A stretch of 64,000 bases of DNA from Forficula auricularia (taxonomy: Eukaryota; Arthropoda; Insecta; Dermaptera; Forficulidae), in contig JALMQS010000030.1 in the NCBI GenBank assembly GCA_024734495.1, positions 14,300,378 through 14,364,377 on the forward strand. Reading direction: 5' to 3'. The notes under the pieces are model-generated. The model was not told where the DNA came from. It did not search any database and saw only the letters and a list, made by a program, of their open reading frames with translations. The translations under genes were made by a program, and so were the position numbers. Of the stretch, positions 23,582 to 36,056 are shown one piece after another; position 1 is the stretch's first letter; each line of letters starts with the position of its first letter.

Positions 23582-23975
23582 AAACCGACTTCAAAAAACT
23601 TAAATGCAACAAATGAAATAATAATAACTTAAAAATAAAATAAAATCCACTAAAAGGTATAAAATAATTATCTTATTTAGTTACAACTAAACGACGAAAT
23701 ATTAACATGAAATTACTTTTTGAAGTCGGTGCCAAACATATACATATTTTGAATCGCACTCGACGGATCTTACTTAGTACGTTTGGCGGGTACGCTCGCT
23801 TATAGTTATAGTTTGTTTGGCACCGACTTCAAAAAGTAATTTCATGTTAATATTTCGTCGTTTAGTTGTAACTAAATAAGATAATTATTTTATACCTTTT
23901 AGTGGATTTTATTTTATTTTTAAGTTAGTATTATTTTATTTGTTGCATTTAAGTTTTGTGAAGTCAGTTTTATTT
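23582..23975. mobile_element. Foldback element built on the ACCGACTTC repeat
   Basis: Arms of about 150 bp pair almost perfectly: AAATGCAACAAATGAAATAA on the left, its near-complement at the right end, and GGTATAAAATAATTATC against GATAATTATTTTATACC. The inner ends both carry GCACCGACTTCAAAAAGTAA or its complement. A unique centre (23755-23810) contains TACTTAGTACGTTTGGCGGG, also seen in altered form near 35060-35100. A transcript would form a very long hairpin. Confidence 0.85.
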
Positions 23976-23999
23976 TTTTTTTTATAATTTAGCCTTAGG

Positions 24000-24135
24000 T
24001 ACTCCGACTTTTCAGATCCTCAACGGTATACTTCTTCAGAGAGTAGTTAATAATATTACATATTACTATATATTGAGGAAGAATACGTTGAGAATCCGAT
24101 ACGTTGGCTGAAATAAAAATATATTTCACCTAGAT
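24000..24135. mobile_element. Small inverted pair with decayed hammerhead cores
   Basis: On the minus strand (24039 down to 24003) CTGAAGA is followed by about 19 bases and GAAA, then AGTCGG. On the plus strand from about 24073 the related TTGAGGAAGAATACGTTGAG leads to CCGATACGTTGG. Comparing the two suggests a common ancestor with stem II GGAT/ATCC and GAAACGT. Neither present copy keeps every core base together with a good stem II. Confidence 0.5.
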
Positions 24136-25600
24136 TTTAGACGCATTTTTAGTTAACATCATAAATATTTAAAAGTAGCACGATATCTCTCTCCATCTTC
24201 ACATCTAAGTAATTATTAATTTAAAAGTTTCAAGATCATTTTAAATTCCCTATATTTTTTGCTTTGAGTTAGGTTTCAAGATGAGAACACTTTCTGGCTG
24301 ATCATGTCTATTTATTATTGATAAATTTCACTATCAGATATAAAATACTCATCCTATTGATCTTAACCAAAATGAATGTCTGTCAGAAACTTTCTCCTTG
24401 AGGATGGTTAATTTGGTCCATTATCGATTGAAACCTTTTCAATGAACAGCAAACTCTACTTGTAGAAAATGCATGGTTTATTGACAAGCTGTCTGTCCAA
24501 TCGAGACGATAAAGCTTCTTTTCTTCAATTGCTGTTGTTAACATCGAAACCTCATTTAACAAAACGTTCAAAATATCTATCACCTGAATCTTATCTTAAC
24601 TTTTCATTCCAAAGGGAATCTATATAATTTATTCGTTTGGAAATAATATTCTCGGCTAAATTTAAATTGGGTTTTCGTTCGAAATCTTTGATTTACTCAG
24701 CTTTCTCTCTTTCATCAAATTTTTAATAACCAATCCAATTTTTAGCATTTAATTATAATTTTCATATTAAAAAACAATTAAAATAACTACTCATATTATT
24801 GGCTAAAATGAATTATAATTTGTTGTCTGAAACCGAAGATTTTTCTAAAATTCTGGACTTTTTTTGAATCGAATTTTTAAAATTTGTTATTTCCACACTA
24901 TATATAATAATAGTGTAAATTTGCTTCGCATTGGATAAAGTAAAAATAATTCTTATCAATCACAATTTTTTTTTCTACATTACCTTTATAAAAGTGAAAT
25001 GTTTATCCTCTCATCCTATCGCCAATCCAATGGCTATTAGATATCTTATTTACATTTGAATCAACAGGTCAGCGGGCAAGTAGAAAAGACAAATATAATA
25101 AATTGGTTGTCATTGATTTACTTTTACCTTTCAATAGGAGTTGACAAAAGAATATAGAAATCGCCATAAAGGATTTCTAAATTTTTTCTGGAAATTTTCC
25201 AAGGAAATAAATAATAATTTCTATTCAAAAAGAAATATATAGGTATGTTTAAGTAATAAATTATTCAGTTGAAAAATTCTGAATATTGATAAAATATAAA
25301 ATTAACAACTGTATAAGAAAGCCTTTTTTTGTTCTTAACATCAAAACCTCATTCAAGAAATAACACAATACCTATGAATCTTATGTAAACAATTTTATTA
25401 AAAAACGCATATCACTCTGCACTACTGGAGTATTTCATCTTATCGTTTTCATTTTTTTTTTATACTTGTTTAGAGTTTGAGACGTGAAAAAAAAAATCAT
25501 TTTATTGACTAATTTGTTCTTTGTCTGTTTGTGTGTAAGAATTTCGATACTCAAAATTACTCAAGAACGGAAGAATGTGGAAAATTATTTCCGATGCCAC
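24136..25600. other. A+T-rich DNA with two diverged repeat fragments
   Basis: TTAACATCGAAACCTCATT at 24539 and TTAACATCAAAACCTCATT near 25337 begin related stretches of about 60 bp, so an old repeat is present twice. A 66-residue minus frame at 24383-24583 overlaps one copy and has no recognisable motif. Confidence 0.4.
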
Positions 25601-25602
25601 AA

Positions 25603-26705
25603 TTGAGGCTATGCGAGCGCAATAGTGGTCTAACCCTCAAAATTATAATTTTTGATTTATCTGGGGAAATTAATTGCTAATATTTTTACCGACCAACTAT
25701 AACCCGTGTAGAAATAAATAGATTTTCGAAATATGTTTTTTATATATTTTCTAAAATATATTAAAAATATAAAATGTTTGTGTTAAATTTATATAAATGT
25801 ATATGTTTTCTATATATTCTTAAAATAAAATTATTTTTATGTCGCTCTAGTATAAATTTTATATAAATTTAACACAAAAAATTTTATATTTTTAATATTA
25901 TTATTATTATTTGGGGGTTTAAAGGCACATCGACTGCTAAGGTCATTAGCGCCTAGGATTTCTATTATATTCTCTATTTTTTTTTTTTTAACTTCCATAT
26001 ATCTAACGATACATAAATGTATAAAAATCCAACGAGAGATAGACTATATAAGAAATAACAATACAATAATGAAGCTGTAAAGGGGCTTCTAATAGATATG
26101 TGAAATAAACTAAATCGAAAAACAGAAAACTAAAATAAATGTATAAAAAATTCAACAAGAGATAAACTATATAAGAAATAACAATACGACAGTGAAGCTG
26201 TAAAGAGGCTTCTATAACAAATATATAATAAATAGAATAGTCAACAAAATAGATAATATCACAGATAGTAAGACTGCCCATAGTTAGGCCATGACTAGAA
26301 AGAATAAAATACAAGCTAAATCAAATTAAGGAGTTGGATTCGATTTAAAAAGCCGAACAAATTTTCAAAATTTTCTTGACTTCCTAGTAGATTTAGGATA
26401 GTCTTGTTTTTTATTTTAAATTCTGTCCTAGCTAGACTATATACGGGACAATCAATTAGGATGTGGTCCACTGTGACTCTAGAACTGCAAGTAGCACACC
26501 ATATTTTTAATATATTTTCAAAAAATATATAAAAAACATATTTCGAAAATCTATTTATTTCTATACGGGAAAGTGAACCAAACCAGTATTTGCAATCAAA
26601 AGCTCCGGAGTTGGTCGGTAACAATATAAGTAATTAATTTCCGCAGACAAACCAAAATTATTATTTTGTGAATTAGTCCACTATTGCGCTCATAGCCTCA
26701 ATTAG
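25603..26705. mobile_element. Long inverted-repeat element enclosing LINE debris
   Basis: The left arm (25603-25755) and right arm (about 26510-26705) are inverted. They share GAGGCTATG.GAGCGCAATA, GGAAATTAATT, TACCGACCAACT and GAAATAAATAGATTTTCGAA. The right arm has about 45 bp that the left lacks (around 26575-26605). The interior holds a GGTTTAAAGGCACATCGAC stretch (25916-25960), a two-copy tandem repeat with a period of about 126 bp (26017 and 26143) and the LINE remnant. Confidence 0.65.
26316..26624 (-). pseudogene. LINE retrotransposon 3' end (C-terminal Cys-His motif)
   Basis: The minus-strand frame ends with CATCSSRVTVDHILIDCP followed by VYSLARTEF. The pattern Cys-x2-Cys, a short gap, T-x-x-H-x-L-x-x-Cys-Pro-x-Tyr-x-x-x-Arg is typical of the segment after the reverse transcriptase in Jockey, CR1 and I-like LINEs. 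No reverse-transcriptase core lies upstream. The preceding residues overlap the element's inverted arm and may be a foreign join. It is a dead, 5'-truncated copy. Confidence 0.65.
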
Positions 26706-27092
26706 AAAACTACCAGCAATAATAGCCCTATATTACCCCTCATTTCTGAAATTTACCGATTGTGCACCTAGTCTTGAAAAAGTTTTCACTAATTCTTCCA
26801 TTTATATATTAAAACATTACTTCCTGTAAATTTTAATTCTATTCCAATAATAAATGATTTAGTGTAGCTTTTTAACCGAAATTATTTTTCATAAATGTCC
26901 GATCAAAGTTTAGAAAGACTCCCAATTAATCTCCAATTCAATTATCTCATCCAGGGCTAGGGTGAATGTTGACAATATGTCATCCCTTTATTCACTTACC
27001 ACAATATTTCATTTCATCATCAGTTGAAAATGAAGCAATTGTCATCGTTGCGTTCTTTGATGATCTAATTAATTTCTCAAAAGTAAATAAAG
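26706..27092. other. Unassigned DNA left of the first exon candidate
   Basis: I see no repeat copy or exon. If 27093-27173 is real, this is intron. Confidence 0.4.
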
Positions 27093-27173
27093 GGCTGGTT
27101 TACCTGCGTGGGCGTTGGCTTGCTCAGTCCCCAGGCAACCATGAGACTGCGAAGACGTAGTCTTCTTCTCCAG
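27093..27173 (+). CDS. Candidate phase-0 exon, 81 bp
   Basis: The donor is strong (CTCCAG|GTGAGT at 27173/27174) and the frame is open for 27 codons back to an AG at 27091-27092. It starts GWFTCVGVGLL and ends MRLRRRSLLLQ. A shorter option starts after CCCCAG at 27134 and gives 13 codons. The Arg-rich RRRS resembles the basophilic phosphosite at the start of the exons further right, and length and phase fit that set. The polypyrimidine tract before either acceptor is poor, so this is the weakest member of the group. Confidence 0.35.
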
Positions 27174-27317
27174 GTGAGTTGCCTCTAAAATCCACCCCTC
27201 ATATGTTCGGGCTTTTTTTTAACATAGAAGAAATTATTATAATCGCGTGGGAAATGATATAGGGTTTTTGCTACGTTCTTTTGAAATGTCTCAAATCTAA
27301 ACTGCAAAAAATTATAT

Positions 27318-27545
27318 TAAAAAAAAAAAAAAAAAAACTAAAAAAACACGCTTTTGTCAGTAATGCACTAAAACGTACAAAATAATGTAATAAACATAAA
27401 GTCAAAAAGTGTGGGGCGCAGAAGCATGTACTTTTAATTAATTTCGACAAAGTGCTCCACGCTTTTTGATTTTATGTTTATTACATTATTTTGTACGTTT
27501 TAGTGCATTACTGACAAAAGCTTCATTTTTAGTTTTTATAAAAAT
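27318..27545. mobile_element. Foldback MITE
   Basis: CTTTTGTCAGTAATGCACTA on the left (about 27352) is complementary to TAGTGCATTACTGACAAAAG on the right. Pairing continues over AAAACGTACAAAATAATG and CATAAAGTCAAAAAGTGTGG with its partner CCACGCTTTTTGATTTTATG. Arms are about 75-90 bp. No coding sequence is present. Confidence 0.8.
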
Positions 27546-29590
27546 ATAATTTATTTTTTTACTTTTTAGTCTTAATTATTTTTATAGAGAAATATTTGAG
27601 GAATTTAACAGAATGAAATGTTTTTATTTTTATATAATTTCAAATAAATTGAGTGAACAATTATTTTTATAGAAAAATGTTTGCGGAATTTATCAGAACA
27701 AAAGTCACATTGATACATACATACATAGATACATACGTACAGGTGAAGCTAATATAAAGCGTGTATAATAACAACACTACACATTTTTATTGTATAATTT
27801 GTAATTTTTCAATATATTAGAAATATTTTCTCGATGATAGATATTATTGGAATTTGATGGAAAGGCAATTCATGATGATGAAAAAAAACAACGACAATTT
27901 ATTGGATGGATTTCCAATTGAACTTTCAAAAGATTCTCATCTTCTTCAGTGTTTAAATCCTTCATTGACACTTTTAAACACCGAAGAAAGAGAGAATGGC
28001 ATTCTAAACGTCTATTTTAAATTAAAATCCAATTTCAATAATAATAATACTTGAAAATCCCCCCAAAAAGAAATTTTCTGCATTTTTTAACCCAATGATC
28101 TGAAGCTAGAAAGCTCAAAATCTAAACATTTCTTTATTTTGGAAATATGTAGGTACACACAATTTAGTACAAGAACTCTTTCTCTCTCTGGCTTTACATT
28201 CTCGAGAATAGATAAAAAAAACATTCTTAAAAATAAAACTGAAAATATTTTTTCTTGTCTAAGTTAGCAGAGGCATTGTTTCCTAAGAGAAAATCAAGGA
28301 GTTGGTCTTCTGCTTGGTACCAACAAAGATAAACCTATATATATATATAAATTTTAAAAGTTTCAGATATTTAAATAATAATAATGATAATAATATATCG
28401 TACTCAAGTTCCTCAACAAATAGACATTGAAAACGTCATGAGGGCCAGGATGAACTTCATTTTCGCATCGACCGAGCCTAATCCCACTCCATATAAGGGA
28501 TAGGTAAAAGTTTTCCAGCAGCAATGCTGAGAAAGTGCAATAAAATAAAATAATAATTTTCTGGTGAATTCGATATTTTTGATAATAAAATTAATTTTAA
28601 GTGAATATAATTTTTTTTTTTTTGATAATTTGTAAAATACGAGGTGGCGGAGTTCAAGTGTTTAGTAAATTCTTGTGGATGGATCACCTTATTTTTTCAC
28701 CCATAAAACGGATAAACATTGCTTTTATTTATCTTTTAGAAATGATTCTATTTCTGTCTTCTATATAGCAATGAATAATGGAAAATAAAAATTCATCCCT
28801 TTCCGTCTTCAGGAAAGTCTCTTTTTATTCATTCCTCCCTCTATTCATGGATAATCCGTAAACTGATTACCAAAATAACTCTCTGTTCTTTTGACACAGG
28901 AGGAAAAAAATAACATCTTGACATATTTGTAAATTCCTTTTGCTATGTCATTAAAATTTATCAGATAAAGCGGTCTTTTGATATGAAAGTTAAATTGGAT
29001 TACTTTATAACTTTTATTTATATAACTTTTACCTACCTACCCAAGGATTTATACCTTTAAAAAATGTTTTTTATAAAAATTGGAATTTTTTATAAATAGA
29101 ATTGAATGTTCTCTGCTACCCATGACTTTGCAAAGAATAATAATTATTTGGGCTCCCCTTCTCCCATCCGAATAAAAATATTTACAAAAATTTTTAATTT
29201 TAAATAAATTCACATGACTTAAAACGCCTCGATAGAATTCATTCGGTGTGATAGAAAATTCTACATTCTGGACTATTTAATCACTCCTGCTACAAGCATT
29301 CTTTGGGAGAAGTATACTATCTACAATGTTGACGTCAAGTTCATTTTATCGTTTACACTTTCACTGTGTTTTGAAAGTATCTCTCCTTTTTGTTATGAGG
29401 GTTGTAAGGCCTCAAGGAAGCTGTTTTTTACTTTATAATAAAAGAAATGTTTCGATAGGGGCTATTGTGATTATCTAGTTAATTAATGCTATACATATAT
29501 GATATCCTGTAAAAGAACAAAAAATGGAGGGAAGACAAGGTTAGTTTTCTTCAAAAGTGTATGAAATAAAAAGGTAAAACAATTTAACGT
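27546..29590. other. A+T-rich DNA, no exon recognised
   Basis: There are CATA tetramers near 27714-27740 and a TA run at 28338-28349. The 66-residue frame at 27854-28054 is A/T-biased without a motif. GTTTTCCAGCAGCAATGCTG at 28510 also occurs at 13003, each followed by AGAAAGTGCAATA, so a short dispersed repeat is present at both places. Confidence 0.45.
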
Positions 29591-30135
29591 TTATATAAAA
29601 TTTATTAAGTAATCAACAAAGGGGAAGGTTTTATATTTGTGGAGAGGTGTAGGTGGATCAAGAAGAGTGTTTAGAAAAGATACAGGCCATTTGGAGCCTG
29701 GTTCCCGTTCCGCGATGCCTTGCGTAAAATTGAATACGCCGTGTGTGGGCTGTGAGCGCTGCTCAAGATATTGAGCGCCAAAATGCCCTTTCTGTATTTG
29801 TCCAGAAAGAAAAGGGTTGGTTTCATGCCGCTTATTAGGGCAAAGGAGCGTATAGGTTTTATTGGTCACCAAGCGGGCGCCAAAAAACATATACATTGAA
29901 GAACCTTTCAGGCCCATACAACTAGCGAATAACACACATAGAGTTATTCTAATAGATGTTTACCCTGTGGTGGTCTATAAGAACTAGTTTGGCGCGGTCG
30001 CCAGGGTCTCGAGAGCAAAAAAGGTGGTGGGGAGTGATGTTGTAAATGCCGACAATAGGGGGCCGCGTGCGATGGTGAAATTGCTCTTTTGACTGGTAAA
30101 AAATTGTGGCAATTTTGAACACACTGCACACCCAA
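29591..30135 (-). other. G+C-richer block with overlapping minus-strand frames, unassigned
   Basis: Composition is clearly higher than its surroundings between about 29640 and 30130, with abrupt edges. On the minus strand two frames near 30130-29944 and a 114-codon frame at 29935-29591 are open. A second frame over 29830-29680 also looks protein-like (LDKYRKGILALNILS), so a frameshifted ancestor is possible. AATAAA lies just downstream on that strand. I recognise no family. Candidates are a decayed retrocopy, a transposon interior or a multi-exon minus-strand gene. Confidence 0.3.
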
Positions 30136-30474
30136 TTATTTATTCGAACACTATAATTTAATAAAATAATAAAATAAATTAGACAGCTTAAATTATTTAA
30201 GCTTTTACTATGATTCGGTAGAAGTTTCTGTCATCTTCAAACTTATTTTTTCTTAATACTCATAACAATAAAATTAATAATGAAAACTTTTTAAAGTTTG
30301 ATAAATTCTTTTTTAAATAGCCTATTTAAAATTTAAGTGGCATTATTTAGACCAGGGTGGTTGTAGTTCTCCTTTATTTCATATTCCTTATAAAATTTAG
30401 CCTTTTTCACAAGAGGCTCAAATTTAGACTTTCGAAATCATTTTTTTTCCTAAGATATTTTTCAAATTGGTAAA
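30136..30474. other. A+T-rich spacer, nothing recognised
   Basis: I see no structure beyond runs of A and T. Confidence 0.4.
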
Positions 30475-31070
30475 CTCATTAAAAATTATAATAAAATATT
30501 TAATTTGAAAAATATCTCCAAAATAAATTAATTTCGATAGCCTGAATAATATCGAAGAAATAAATTCTAAAACGTTAAAATATATCAGAATTAATGTCTT
30601 TTATTTAGTGTCTCAATATGGAAGATTATGGAAAATATATTTTTCTATAATTTTTTCTGGGCATTTTTAACATTCGATAATAATTTCTTTTTTTATAGTC
30701 TCACTAGCTGTTGACCAATCAGTATCGTTCTAATAATTTAACGCTATTCTATTGGCTATGCACTGGCCAATCAGATCTTTTGGATCATACAAACATACAT
30801 ACTTTCCATTTTACATAGATAGATAGATTAGAATTTCTTTCATTATTTAAGCTGTCAGAATCCATTTTCGGCGAATTTTTCTAACTGAAGAACTAGGAGA
30901 AATATTAGAAAATATATTTCCATAATCTTACAAATTGAGACACTAAATAAAAGACATTTATTCTGATATATTTTTAACGTTTTAGAATTTATTTCTTCGA
31001 TATTATTCAGGCTATCGAAATTAATTTATTTTGGAGATATTTTTCAAATTAGAAAATATTATTTTTTTCA
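30475..31070. mobile_element. Foldback element with arms of about 170 bp
   Basis: AATTAATTTCGATAGCCTGA (about 30527) pairs with TCAGGCTATCGAAATTAATT (about 31007). GTCTTTTATTTAGTGTCTCA (30596) pairs with TGAGACACTAAATAAAAGAC. The unpaired centre (30700-30890) includes GCTGTTGACCAATCAG. One possible CTGAAGA at 30886 is not followed by a convincing stem II, so I do not call a ribozyme. Confidence 0.8.
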
Positions 31071-32530
31071 CAGCCCTTTTAAATATCCTATGCATATGCT
31101 TGTAGAAAGATGTTTTTTTAAAAAATATAAGAAAAATGAACAAATACCATATATTATATATTTTTTTTCAAAGCCACCTTATATACTCAGCATTGGTTTG
31201 TCGAAAGTCATTTTTTGAGGACACATTTTTTTTCCAACAATCCCTTTATAAAAGAAAGTTGAACACCCTTTATACTCAGGCAAGCTGAATACATACATAC
31301 CTCTATTTGAGAATAGACTTGAATAAATAAAATCTTTTTTACTTTTTTTATGTTGTTTGATGTTCTATTTTCTTTGAAACATTGAAACTGATTATTACGG
31401 CATTTTCCTTCTCTCTTTAGATCTATCCAATTAAATTAAAATGGATTAATAATTTAATTAAAATCTTATATACACTTATATACGATTTCCTCATTTGTAA
31501 AAAAAAAAAAGATTTATTTTTTAATCTTTTCTAATTTTTCTTTTGAATATCAATACACTTGGTTTTGAATACATTTCATACGATTTCGAGATTCTAGTAG
31601 GTTCACACGTTATAAATTAGTCACCATGTGTAAATTTGTATACAGTCCTAAGACTGATTTTATTCAAATACCCGCCTCCATGGGGTCGAGTTCGTCAATA
31701 TTCTAAAAGTCCCATATTCTTTATTATCCGGGGATAAAAATATGTAATTGATTAGTCATAAATTAAAAACTGCTGTTTTTAAATATTCACGTGAATTATA
31801 CGCAACATTTGTCCAATATTGAGCGGATCATTGGCTTTATTTTATTAATTTTACTTAAAATGTTCTTGAACAAATAAAATCGATCCAAACTTCACAGCCT
31901 GCCTAGACTCAAAAGTTTGTATTAGGGATTGAATCCAAATTTTGCAAATCAAGTCACTCTATGGAAAGGATGGTTGGAGGTCACAGACATTTTGCAAATA
32001 AAAGACCCCTTGTGGAAAAAAATTTTCAACCAGGGGATGCTCTCCAAAAAATGGACCTTCAATTTTTTTAAATTTTAAATTTATCGATAAACGCATCATA
32101 GAATTTTTCGTTATTTTTTCAAATTTAACATTAGATTTTTTATCAATTGATATTTAAACAGAGCGTATAATCTATATTCACTTCAGCTTCTTCTGGTGAT
32201 GTTTCAATTCTTTTCATAGTTGAAAACTAACTGACACGCTCATAGAAGGCATAATGCAAACTAAATTAATTAAATCACATATAAAAATAAATATTTTTCC
32301 ATTGTTCTTTAAAATGTCTGAAACGCGGAGAAAAATATTTTTCAGCTATGATTTTTTTTCTTTTCGTATGTCTGAATTCCGATACTCACGAGAACCCAAG
32401 AACGGAAAGTCAAAAAGTTCTTTTGTATCAATACATAGTACCTATTGAATAGATTTTGCAATATCTAGTTCAAAAGGCAGAAAATATTTTTTGAATTATT
32501 CCATTGAGATTTTAAGAGGATCTTATAGTA
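31071..32530. other. A+T-rich DNA, no exon recognised
   Basis: CAATATTGAGCGG near 31814 and other words are unique in this window. I see no splice-bounded frame or repeat copy. Confidence 0.4.
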
Positions 32531-32536
32531 TACTAC

Positions 32537-32600
32537 CATAGATGAAGGAGGAGGTATCAGCCAAAGATGGAATCACTGGGTTCAATAAAACACCTTTAAT
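32537..32600 (+). repeat. Solo arm of the 46.3-46.8 kb foldback family
   Basis: GATGAAGGAGGAGGTATCAG (32542) followed by CACTGGGTTCAATAAAACAC matches the outer arm of the element at 46330-46800 in the same order. The hammerhead part is missing, so this is a truncated copy. Confidence 0.75.
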
Positions 32601-34535
32601 TTCTTATAGTATTGGATTGGATTTTATAGTATAGCCACAAAAGGAGCAATTTATATTTAAGTTTATTAATCATTAACAGGGAAGCTCTAGTGTGCTGAGT
32701 CTTGAATTTTTTTTATTATTTAATGTGTGGGTGATCGATTCTTTCATTAGAATCTGATGAATGAAAATAACTACAAAGGGCACGAATAGAATATCTCTTT
32801 TTATTAAGAGCTAAGGTAATACACCAAGGATGACAAATACGCAAGGATGACAAATACAAATTAAAACCTGTTTCAGACTATTAGAGATTAATTTCTTAAT
32901 TTCTATTATTCTAGGAATGGCCTTTTGCACTCGTTATAGAGAGAGAGACTATTCAATTGTACCTCATTATAAAGCAAATACTTTTGCCCAAACATCTTTT
33001 AGTTCATCTTTCACGATTAATTTTTTTAATGCAAATTATAGATTTTAAATGAAAGTCATGAGACGAGTACATGTAAATTAATCCACTTTTCAACCTCATA
33101 AAATCAATGTATTTTCCACAAGATACTTGAAGTGATTAAAATAGGAAATCTGGAATATTTTTTTCATATTCTTTAAATTTGCTAACGTTAAAAAAAAATT
33201 TTAAATTTTAAATGAATTAGTTGTATAGTATTTATTGAAAGTGTTTTTAAAATTTCACAAATTTTTAAATATAACACGGATGAAAATACTGTTGACATTT
33301 TAGAATTTGGGGGTTGCGCCGCATCCACAGCATCCATTGATATTTAGTATAATTAATTTTTTCCAAGTTTTTCTTTTTGGAGATTTTTAGCTTGCTAGAT
33401 ATAACGATAGTTGGAGATTTAATTTAAACACCACCCAATGTTCTAATTCAAGTCCCCCTAAAAAATTGCTGGTCACCATAATATAATTCATATAATATTT
33501 TTTAAGTTTCTACTTTTCTGATACTAAAATTTGACAATTCTACAAAATCCACCAATAATTCTGACAACCCATAAACATAGATTCGGTAGCCCTGCATCAT
33601 AAACAATTTTACTCTACTAGATCTTTTGTTCTTTGTTATTTCGGATACCCTTCTTCAAATATTTTAGGACTCGTTTGAATTCGATGTCCCTTTCTAACAA
33701 AATATCTACTTTTTAAGTATTGTAGAATCTCATATTTTCGGGGATACTTTGCTTCCTCTAGGATACCACTGCATAAACCTTTCATTACTGACCCTGAAGT
33801 AGTAATTTTAAACAATTTTTTTTTACTCAAAACATTTTCTCAAACGGGAGAAAGTAAATATCAAAACACATTTAAGCAGCTACTAAATTTTAGTAAAAGG
33901 TACTATTCATGCTTTAGGGGATGAAAGGACTTTGTTCTCAAAAGGATGTTTACCATGTCTTCAAATTAGCATTTCCCTAACTTTATTCAATTAGTTGTCT
34001 TGATCTCTCTTGAAGTTGAGTGACTGGATAGAAATTGATTGGTGAGGCAAAATTGAGGCAAAATTTCAACTCGGTCTTTATGGCAATTTCTTTTACCACA
34101 TCTCAGTATATTCTAGGTGAAAAAGAGGCTAAGCATTAGCTCCTCACTAAATGGGAATTCAAGTAACGAATCAATAAAACCATTGATTTATCCATTTTAT
34201 CCTTAAATCTGTTTTAGTTTTAATTTATTCTAGAAGAGTTAATTATAAACTTTCCAAGTACTCACCAGTAATTACGATCTTAAGTTGAAATGAACTTAAA
34301 AGATGATTAGTTTTCTTGCCTCTGTATCCAAGTTTTCGTTCACTGGATGGTGGTTAGGATGTTGGTTAATGGTTTAATTTAACTTTCAAAAGACAAGTGA
34401 AAAAAAAGTAATAGATGGTTTAAAACAAATAGGTTGATCCACAATATCAAAGTCCTTACTTTAACTTACTGCCTAACAATAATTCATTCTCTTTATCAAG
34501 TGAATGATTGGTTCATTTATTTCAATTAATTTCAA
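32601..34535. other. A+T-rich DNA, no exon recognised
   Basis: The only repeat I can support is the short CpG-containing relative of the window-edge repeat near 33313-33331. A 64-residue minus frame at 33636-33830 has no motif. Confidence 0.4.
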
Positions 34536-34540
34536 AATTG

Positions 34541-34680
34541 AAGGAGACAATAAAAGAGTGTGTCTTCTGCTGGAATTATAAATTTTATTTATTTATAACT
34601 CCAGCAGAAGACACACTCTTTTATTGTCTCCTTCAATATATAAAAATTCTGCTACCCTCGGCACAAAAACTTTCAATTTT
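34541..34680. mobile_element. Short foldback, ribozyme-less relative of 47673-47925
   Basis: TTGAAGGAGACAATAAAAGA on the left pairs with TCTTTTATTGTCTCCTTCAA on the right. The inner arms TCTTCTGCTGGAATTATAAA and its near-complement follow. The tail with TTCTGCTACCCTCGG is on the right. The two arms meet at a run of ATTT, with no room for the hammerhead that occupies this position at 47.7 kb. Confidence 0.85.
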
Positions 34681-34959
34681 ATTTCAAAATTAGTAATGTT
34701 CCGATTAAACTAGATTTTACATTTATTTATCTTTTTATTTGCACAAATAAAATAAAATTCTTAACTCTTTATACACAAATTATAATATTATTTTTAATAA
34801 TATTTTAATCATCATTATATTAATATTATTTTTAATAATATTGAAATTTATAGAATGCAAATTATGTTTTGAAAATTATTAAAATATACTTTAATTATTA
34901 TTATAATTAATCCTTGATTAAACACACTAGATTGATTCATCAAAAGTACCATGGAAATC

Positions 34960-35110
34960 GAATTGGTGCTATTCGAATCCGTATCTTACTTACTTAGTAC
35001 CTACTATAGTCACTATAGTAGGTACTATAGTGACTATAATACTATAGTACTATAGTTATCTTGTCAGTATACTTAGTACGAGGTACGCCCGACAGACAGG
35101 TGAAGGTTCC
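34960..35110. repeat. Cluster of TATAGT palindromes
   Basis: TAGTACCTACTATAGT...ACTATAGTAGGTACTATAGT is a tight palindrome at about 34998-35036, continued by ACTATAGTACTATAGT. Downstream words (ACTTAGTACG, TACGCCCG) resemble the unique centre of the foldback at 23582-23975. This could be a remnant of that family. Confidence 0.6.
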
Positions 35111-36008
35111 CTCCCGGGCAGCCCTAGTATTAAATTCACATAATTGAAAATTTGCAATTATGTGACTGTGTTAAACTGAACTAGTGTCGTATAAATGGGA
35201 GTTCCTTAATATTTCTTTGTGTTAAAATGAAACGTTACAACGCGCTATAAATCCATGGTTAGTTTATTTCGATTTTAGATCTTATTTTCGAAAATTTTTA
35301 GCAAATAATCTTTCATTTTTTATAAAATCGTTCCTATTTAGGCGAAATCTCTGTCACTTTTGATTTTTTTAATAATATATCTCGTAAAATAGATATTTAG
35401 ATAGCTAATGCCTTAAAAATGGAAATCCGCCATATATTGAAATAATAATAAAACGATAAGCGTGATAAAATAATATATATCGTAGAAATATATTAACATA
35501 TTAGTTTATATTTACAAATAAAAACGAAAAACTATTTTAATATTTTTTACCCTCCCCGCCCCAAACTTACGATAAAATTTATCCCTCCTACTATATTTCT
35601 AATTCTCTTTAAAACTGAATATAATTTAGTTAACATTTGACCAATCAAATAAATCTGTAGAAAAATCCCTGCGGCAGGCCGTAGGAAGAGGTAGATTTAG
35701 AAGGGGCTCTACCCCCCTTTAGACTACTCCTATCAAAAACTTTCAGACACAAGTTATAGAGGTTAATTAGTAGAATATTAGCCATTTGCAACCAAACTGG
35801 TATCATTCATATTAACGTTGTTATGAATTTTTTAAGATTTCAACCCCCCCCCCCCGCCTACCATTTCCACCCCCTTTGGACTGAAGTCACCAAAACCAAA
35901 TCAGTTCTTGTTAATATCAATATTTTGTGCCAAATTTTATTGAAATCGGTTGGACGTTGCGGCCTGCAGCGCACTCACAAAATTGCGATGTATATAGCCC
36001 CCACATAT

Positions 36009-36056
<48 letters not shown>

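Noticed and set aside
26003..26314. 103-codon minus-strand frame
   Set aside because: It covers a two-copy tandem repeat and translates into repeated hydrophobic stretches. It is LINE or repeat debris, not a membrane protein.
27920..27960. Minus-strand CTGAAGA followed by GAAA near 27945
   Set aside because: It has only a weak AAGA/TCTT pairing, no inverted arms and no relatives in the window, so chance is more likely.
30880..30925. CTGAAGA at 30886 in a foldback centre
   Set aside because: The distance to GAAA allows only a poor stem II, and the other arm has no counterpart.
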